Assembly: GCA_937915755.1 (NCBI GenBank)
Contig: CALGGR010000148.1
Coordinates: 35,150 to 99,149, forward strand
DNA from: an uncultured Fretibacterium sp.
Lineage (GTDB): Bacteria; Synergistota; Synergistia; Synergistales; Aminobacteriaceae
Direction: 5' to 3'
Length of the DNA: 64,000 nt
This document shows positions 59,390-64,000 of the stretch, piece by piece; position 1 is the first letter of the stretch; each line of letters begins with the position of its first letter. Both the position numbers and the translations under genes were made by a program. The notes under the pieces were generated by a model. That model had not been told where the DNA came from and did no database searches. It saw only the letters and a list, made by a program, of their open reading frames with translations.

Positions 59390-60338
59390 CGGTCTTGCAC
59401 ATCAAAGAGTGCTGCGGACGGTGAGGCTCTTGCCACAAGCTGTGAAGATTGGAATCTTAGAGAGCGAAATCAAGCAGTCAGGGACGAAGCCTGAAGCCCC
59501 CAAGCCATCGAAGCCAGAGAAGTCCCAGCTCTCACAGCAGAAGCCAGATTCTCAGCCCCCGAAAGTACAAGTGAAGATGCCTGCCGCTAATGTCCGCGAG
59601 ATTGAGGAGCTTTCAGCACAGGTAAAGTCTCTCACTAACAGCCTGAGCAATGCTGAAGTTGCTAACGCTGAATTGTCGGAGGCAAAAGCTAAATTAGAGA
59701 GCGAAATTGGGGGCATAAGGTCAGATTATGAACGCCGTCGAAAGCAGCTTGAGGACGAGGCCAAAAACAATGCTGACCGTATAGCTGAAAAGGCTCGTGC
59801 TCAGGCTATAAGCGAGGGGCAGATTACTGGTTACGAGGAAGGTCTCAAGAAGGCACGGGCTGAGGTTGAACAGGAATACTTCGAGAAATTCTCTGAGCTT
59901 GCGGGATTGATTGACACTTTTGGGAAGAAGCTGGAGGAGAATTTTGCCGAACTCGTGAAACTCAACCAGCCTCGTCTAGTTCGTGTGTGGACGGAAATGT
60001 TACACCGAATGCTCTGCAGACAGGTTGAATTGAACCCCGACACTATTGACTCCGTGCTCTCGGAACTTCTTTCACGCCTAAGCGACAAGAACCAGATACT
60101 AATCTACGTATCGCCAGATGACATGAAGCACCTTGAGGGTAAAATGGACACACAATTCCGTGAGGCTCTTCGCGGTGTGAAGAAACTTGAGCTTAAATCA
60201 GACCCTAATATCGAGAACGGAAGCTGTATCGTTGAGACGGGACTCGGGGTTTACGATGCCCGCTGGAAGACTCAGATGGGGCAGGTTGAGGCGGTCGTTG
60301 ACGACGTATTCCAGCAATCAACGCGTGAGGACAAGTAA
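59382..60338 (+). CDS. fliH: FliH, export ATPase regulator
   Basis: 318 residues, TTG start overlapping the fliG stop by 8 bases. Pro/Lys/Gln-rich N-terminus, long coiled coil about 75-185, then the FliH/YscL C-terminal domain (LVRVWTEMLHRMLCRQVELNPDTIDSVL; NGSCIVETGLGVYDARWKTQM). Confidence 0.88.
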   Translation: MSSGLAHQRVLRTVRLLPQAVKIGILESEIKQSGTKPEAPKPSKPEKSQLSQQKPDSQPPKVQVKMPAANVREIEELSAQVKSLTNSLSNAEVANAELSEAKAKLESEIGGIRSDYERRRKQLEDEAKNNADRIAEKARAQAISEGQITGYEEGLKKARAEVEQEYFEKFSELAGLIDTFGKKLEENFAELVKLNQPRLVRVWTEMLHRMLCRQVELNPDTIDSVLSELLSRLSDKNQILIYVSPDDMKHLEGKMDTQFREALRGVKKLELKSDPNIENGSCIVETGLGVYDARWKTQMGQVEAVVDDVFQQSTREDK

Positions 60339-60340
60339 TC

Positions 60341-61681
60341 ATGAATGATGTAGAAGATGTAGATTTATTCCAGCTTTTCGCGGTTGACCTTTTGCAGAAG
60401 CCATTGGTGAAGATTAACGGCCGGATAGTTCAGGTTGTAGGGCTTGTAGCAGAGTCTCAAGGTCCTGACGTTAGGGTTGGGGATTTGTGCCACATACAAT
60501 TCCGTGACGGCTCACACGAACTTGACGCTGAGGTTGTGGGTTTCAGGGGAGACAGGGTGCTTTTGATGCCTCTGGGAGCGTTGCAGGAGGTAGGGCCTGG
60601 CTGCGATGTAGTGTCAACAAACAGACCTCTCGAAGTCCCGGTTGGCGAGGCATTATTGGGGCGAGTTCTTGACGGCTTGGGGAATCCCATTGATGACAAA
60701 GGGCCGATAGCAGCAAGCGATTTCTACCCGTTATACGCAACACCGCCTCACCCATTGAAGCGAAAAATGGTTGACACTCCTTTGAGCGTAGGAGTCAGAG
60801 TTATCGATGGAATGCTGACGCTCGGAAAGGGGCAGCGTCTCGGGATATTCGCGGGTTCAGGAGTTGGGAAAAGCACATTGATGGGAATGATGGCACGCTA
60901 CACTACGGCAGACGTGAACGTAATTTCCCTTGTCGGTGAACGAGGTCGCGAGGTTCGGGAATTTATCGAGCGCGACTTAGGGCCTGAAGGTCTTAAACGC
61001 TCTGTTCTCGTAATCGCAACTTCCGACCAGCCCGCACTGATCCGCCTTAAATCGGCCATGACAGCCACAGCAATCGCCGAATATTTCCGAGATCAGGGAA
61101 AAGATGTTCTCTTAATGATGGACACTGTAACTCGTGTAGCCCGCGCACAGCGTGAAATCGGCCTTGCAATAGGTGAGCCTCCAGCAACACGAGGATACAC
61201 TCCATCGGTCTTTGAGATGCTTCCGAGATTGCTTGAACGTGCAGGGGCTGGCGAGGTTGGAAGTATTACGGGGATATATACGGTACTTGTTGACGGAGAT
61301 GACATGAACGAGCCTGTTGCCGACACGGTGAGGGGTATTCTTGACGGGCATATAGTGCTTTCGAGGAAGATAGCCGCGAGGAATTTTTATCCTGCAGTTA
61401 GCGTCCTTGACAGTGTTAGCCGTGTAATGCCTTCGCTTGTTTCGCGTGAACACCTTGATGCTGCCGGAAGAGTTCGTGATTTGCTCGCTACTTATGCAGA
61501 GTCCGAAGACCTCATCAATATCGGGGCATATAAGTCTGGGAGTAACATGAGGGTTGACTGGGCGTTGGCGAACATGGAGAACGTCAGGGGATTTTTGTCA
61601 CAAAGGGTACAAGACCCTACGAGTTTTGAGGAGACGGACAGGAGATTGCTTGAGCTTGCGCCGTATCCTAATCAGCAATAG
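60341..61681 (+). CDS. fliI: FliI, flagellum-specific export ATPase
   Basis: 446 residues. Walker A FAGSGVGKSTLMG, GERGREVREFIERDLG, Walker B VLLMMDTVTRVARAQREIGLAIGEPPATRGYTPSVF, LDGHIVLSRKIAARNFYPA. ATPase of the flagellar type III secretion apparatus. Confidence 0.97.
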   Translation: MNDVEDVDLFQLFAVDLLQKPLVKINGRIVQVVGLVAESQGPDVRVGDLCHIQFRDGSHELDAEVVGFRGDRVLLMPLGALQEVGPGCDVVSTNRPLEVPVGEALLGRVLDGLGNPIDDKGPIAASDFYPLYATPPHPLKRKMVDTPLSVGVRVIDGMLTLGKGQRLGIFAGSGVGKSTLMGMMARYTTADVNVISLVGERGREVREFIERDLGPEGLKRSVLVIATSDQPALIRLKSAMTATAIAEYFRDQGKDVLLMMDTVTRVARAQREIGLAIGEPPATRGYTPSVFEMLPRLLERAGAGEVGSITGIYTVLVDGDDMNEPVADTVRGILDGHIVLSRKIAARNFYPAVSVLDSVSRVMPSLVSREHLDAAGRVRDLLATYAESEDLINIGAYKSGSNMRVDWALANMENVRGFLSQRVQDPTSFEETDRRLLELAPYPNQQ

Positions 61682-61696
61682 AGAGGAGAATTTGGA

Positions 61697-62005
61697 ATGA
61701 GTACAGAGACAGCGTATGTAGAAGTTGAGCCTGAGATAAAGCGCAGGGCAGAGGAAATTCTGGACAAGATAGGAATGTCTTACTCAATGGCCGTAGACTT
61801 ATTCACGAGGCAGATAGTGTTGCGGAGAGCTTTCCCCATTGAGCTTAATGTGCCGGAACGAAAGCCCTTGTGTCTTGAGAGCATGACTGAAGATGAAATA
61901 GACGCAGCGATTCAGGAGGGGCTTGACGACCTTGAAGCGGGAAGAACTATACCTCTTGAGAAGGTCAGAGAGGAGATGTCAAAACGTTATGGCTTCAACT
62001 TTTGA
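61697..62005 (+). CDS. RelB/DinJ-family antitoxin inside the fli operon
   Basis: 102 residues. N-terminal RHH region VEVEPEIKRRAEEILDKIGMSYSMAVDLFTRQIVLR, acidic C-terminus. Starts 15 bases after fliI with GAGAGGAG upstream; overlaps the toxin gene by 17 bases. Not related closely to the antitoxin at 8417. Confidence 0.82.
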   Translation: MSTETAYVEVEPEIKRRAEEILDKIGMSYSMAVDLFTRQIVLRRAFPIELNVPERKPLCLESMTEDEIDAAIQEGLDDLEAGRTIPLEKVREEMSKRYGFNF

Positions 62006-62303
62006 TGTTGCCTTCACACTTAAAGCCCAGAACGATGTCGACAATATATGTATGTATATGGCGGAAAGACTTAGTAACCCTATGGCCGCTTCACATTTCT
62101 CAGACCGAATAACAATTTCCGCAAAATCATTGTCTTCGTTCCCGAAAAGATACCGCGTTCGCAGGAAGAACCACAAGGGTCAAGAAATACGTTATATGCC
62201 TGTCGATAACTTCATGATGATGTATTGCGTAGATGATGTAAAACGTACCGTAAACATTCTGCGTGTTATGTATGCCAAACGCAACGTCGACGCTATGATT
62301 TAG
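61989..62303 (+). CDS. RelE/ParE-type toxin inside the fli operon
   Basis: 104 residues from ATG 61989. RelE/ParE fold pattern: FDVAFTLKAQNDVDNICMYMAE, ASHFSDRITISAKSLSSFPKRYRV, EIRYMPVDNFMMMYCVDD, VNILRVMYAKRN. Ends 3 bases before fliJ, so fliJ's ribosome-binding site lies within this gene. Confidence 0.85.
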   Translation: MASTFDVAFTLKAQNDVDNICMYMAERLSNPMAASHFSDRITISAKSLSSFPKRYRVRRKNHKGQEIRYMPVDNFMMMYCVDDVKRTVNILRVMYAKRNVDAMI

Positions 62304-62306
62304 GCC

Positions 62307-62756
62307 ATGCAGCAGAGAATAGCGAAGTTCAACCGAATCCTCAAAATCCGCGAGGACAGCCGCAAGAATGAGCAGGCTATCTTAGCCGCCGAAAGAAGCG
62401 AGGAACGTGCCGTAATGGATCACCTAACACAGCTTGAGGGCGAAAAGACTCAGGCAATACGAGACTTCAGCAACGCAGGTGGTAAGGCAATATCAGCAAC
62501 AGATTTGTGGTTTCAACGTCAATTCATCGACGCCATAAACACGGATATTTTGCGCGGTCAAAATTCCCTCACTGAAGTAAGAACTAGAATATCAAATACA
62601 GAAGCAAGACTCGTAGAAAGACATAAGGACGTTAAAATAATGGAGACATACATAGACCACTTAAAAGAAGCAAATTTTCAGGAACAATTAGGAATTGAGC
62701 AGAATGAACTTGATGACGTTGCTACAATGCAATACTCACGGAGAGGAGATAATTGA
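62307..62756 (+). CDS. fliJ: FliJ, export chaperone-escort protein
   Basis: 149 residues, almost entirely coiled coil (FNRILKIREDSRKNEQAILAAERSEERAV; DLWFQRQFIDAINTDILRGQNSL; RLVERHKDVKIMETYIDHLKE). Position after fliI and size support FliJ. The toxin-antitoxin pair separates it from fliI. Confidence 0.82.
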   Translation: MQQRIAKFNRILKIREDSRKNEQAILAAERSEERAVMDHLTQLEGEKTQAIRDFSNAGGKAISATDLWFQRQFIDAINTDILRGQNSLTEVRTRISNTEARLVERHKDVKIMETYIDHLKEANFQEQLGIEQNELDDVATMQYSRRGDN

Positions 62757-62759
62757 CAC

Positions 62760-63329
62760 ATGGGGCCTGACCTTACGAATATAACCAGAGTTTTGACGCG
62801 CATAGATGAGATTAACCGACAGCTTATGCCGAACACTTACCAGCAGACACAGCCATTAAAGAGCAGATTTGTTGACGTTCTCAATGACGTTGAAAGGGTG
62901 AGAAGATCCTCGCACAGCAGGAGCAATATCTCCGGCAAAACTAACTATGACGAACTCAAGGACGTGATCAACGAATGCGCCGAGAAGTACAACGTTGACT
63001 CAGAATTGATACGCGCGATGATTCAGGTTGAGTCGGGCTGGACGACTGATGCGGTCTCCAACAAAGGTGCTCAGGGACTAATGCAGCTAATGCCTCGAAC
63101 AGCGGCCATGCTGGGAGTTGAAGACCCTTTCGACCCCGTTCAGAATATCGAGGGCGGTGTAAGATATATTTCCGACCTTACCGATAAATACAGAGGGGAC
63201 ATTGAGAAAGCACTTGCCGCTTACAATGCAGGCCCGGCGAGGGTAGACTCTGGAAACATTCCCGAAGTCTCAAGGCGTTACGTAAGAAACATAATGTCAA
63301 TATACCGAAAGTTAAGAGAGGTGGGCTAA
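62760..63329 (+). CDS. Lytic transglycosylase (SLT domain), flagellar-associated
   Basis: 189 residues. Catalytic Glu in IRAMIQVESGWTTDAVSNKGAQGLMQLMPRTA, then YNAGPARVDSGNIPEVSRRYV. No clear signal peptide; the N-terminal about 75 residues may be a flagellar secretion or targeting signal. Probably opens peptidoglycan for the rod. Confidence 0.9.
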   Translation: MGPDLTNITRVLTRIDEINRQLMPNTYQQTQPLKSRFVDVLNDVERVRRSSHSRSNISGKTNYDELKDVINECAEKYNVDSELIRAMIQVESGWTTDAVSNKGAQGLMQLMPRTAAMLGVEDPFDPVQNIEGGVRYISDLTDKYRGDIEKALAAYNAGPARVDSGNIPEVSRRYVRNIMSIYRKLREVG

Positions 63330-63330
63330 T

Positions 63331-63970
63331 ATGGCAGAAGAACGTCCGGCAGCAGCTCCGCAGGCAGAACCAGCACCTACGCCAGTCGTGAGGAAAAAGA
63401 AAAAGAAGAAAGGCATGGGGAAATTTACGTTTTTCCTTTGGCTTTTGCTTCTCGCACTTGGTACGGCTGTAGGAATGCACCTGAGCGGAATTTGGGACGG
63501 CCGTCCGCTTTTCTGGGAGACGATCCCTAGAGTGCCATACTTTGGGCCAAAGCTCGCGGAGTTCTTCCAAGTTCCGGAATTTTACGCCCTCACTGTTGAG
63601 GAACGGAGAGCCGTTGAGCTTGAGCAATGGCAGAGGAGGCTTGACGCTCAGGAGCGTTCGATGGAGAGCCGGGACATTGCGCGCATGGAGGTCTACGAGA
63701 ACCGCGAGCTTGCACTAGTTGAGCTTTCGCGGGATGTTTCACGCAAACAGCGCAGGCTTCAGGCTCAGGAGGCAGCAAACGCTTCACAGGAATCAGACGG
63801 CCCGACTGAGACAGAGCAGGAACTCATCAATCAGGTTGCTAGAACTTACCGGGAAATGTCCGCGCGTAACGCTGCCGCTATAGTTGAACAGTTGCGCGAC
63901 CCTATGGCCGTAGAACTCCTTATGCGTCTTCCAAATGACGCAAGAGCCTCAATTATGGGCAAGCTCAAAC
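63331..63970 (+). CDS. MotE-like flagellar protein (3' truncated at contig end)
   Basis: Pro/Ala-rich and Lys-rich cytoplasmic start (KKKKKKG), one membrane helix near 33-50, a coiled coil about 90-165, and the start of a MgtE-N-like helical domain (NAAAIVEQLRDPMAVELLMRLPNDARASIMGKL). True sequence ends at 63970; the following codons and stop come from adapter sequence, so the C-terminus is missing. Confidence 0.8.
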
Positions 63971-64000
63971 AGATCGGAAGAGCACACGTCTGAACTCCAG
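63971..64000. other. Illumina TruSeq adapter sequence (assembly artefact)
   Basis: The final 30 bases begin AGATCGGAAGAGCACACG and continue exactly as the TruSeq read-1 adapter. Translated, it gives the well-known artefactual tail IGRAHV. It is not part of the genome. Confidence 0.97.

Noticed and set aside
63971..63993. C-terminal IGRAHV residues and stop of the last ORF as real protein
   Set aside because: They are translated from adapter sequence.

Overview
The window looks like part of the chromosome of a flagellated, anaerobic, Gram-negative (diderm) bacterium, most plausibly a gut or rumen member of the Synergistota. The grounds are lipid A genes (lpxB, lpxI) and an LptF/G permease beside Firmicutes-like fatty acid genes (fapR, plsX, fabK), an rpsF-ssb-rpsR-DUF2232 ribosomal operon, a group-B type [FeFe] hydrogenase with rubrerythrin, the end of a citrate lyase maturation gene, and a MotE-like flagellar protein. 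The taxonomic assignment is inference from gene content. The last 30 bases are not biological: they are an Illumina TruSeq adapter, so the contig end and the tail of the last ORF are artefacts.

Layout. 1-5.85 kb: an overlapping operon of citX (5' cut off), a lipoprotein with a tannase-like hydrolase domain, a tyrosine phosphatase-like protein and an in-frame TrmFO-CobJ fusion. 5.9-12.5 kb: an accessory region around a 949-residue flagellin. It holds two copies of a structured RNA module, a broken second flagellin 3' end, an IS605-type tnpB, a DinJ/YoeB-type toxin-antitoxin pair and two paralogous 28-31 residue amphipathic peptides, each followed by a structured RNA element. 12.7-19.3 kb: hisS, a deleted IS derivative, a polysaccharide export protein, tRNA-Pro and the ribosomal operon. 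19.3-24.7 kb: an LprI-like protein, a second tnpB element, a PTS permease and a tandemly duplicated, half-decayed ferredoxin cassette. 24.7-29.4 kb: the fapR-plsX-fabK-fabD-fabG-acpP operon with a candidate FapR operator. 29.4-38 kb: a WG-repeat protein, a VapBC-like pair, rubrerythrin, hydrogenase, ogt, small secreted proteins, an MFS transporter and tandem flavin reductase-like genes.

38-46.2 kb is a promoter-led, tightly overlapping operon that reads as a partner-switching signalling system: a STAS protein, a DUF2156 protein, a DMT transporter, a membrane protein with a kinase-like tail, two membrane SpoIIE phosphatases, an RsbW-like kinase, and an ATPase fused to a cyclic-nucleotide-binding domain. 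46.2-49.5 kb is a Ni/Co ECF-type uptake operon (nikKLMQO-like) whose Shine-Dalgarno can be sequestered in a hairpin. 49.5-53 kb is the lipid A/LPS operon, ended by an IS-like remnant. 53.3-56.1 kb carries a PAS/degenerate GGDEF membrane protein and a DUF4139 protein. 56.1-64 kb is a flagellar export and basal-body operon (fliE-fliF-fliG-fliH-fliI-fliJ-lytic transglycosylase-motE-like) interrupted between fliI and fliJ by a complete toxin-antitoxin pair.

The best candidates for something undescribed are the structured RNA/small-peptide modules around the flagellin and the partner-switching operon. No CRISPR array, rRNA or phage was seen.
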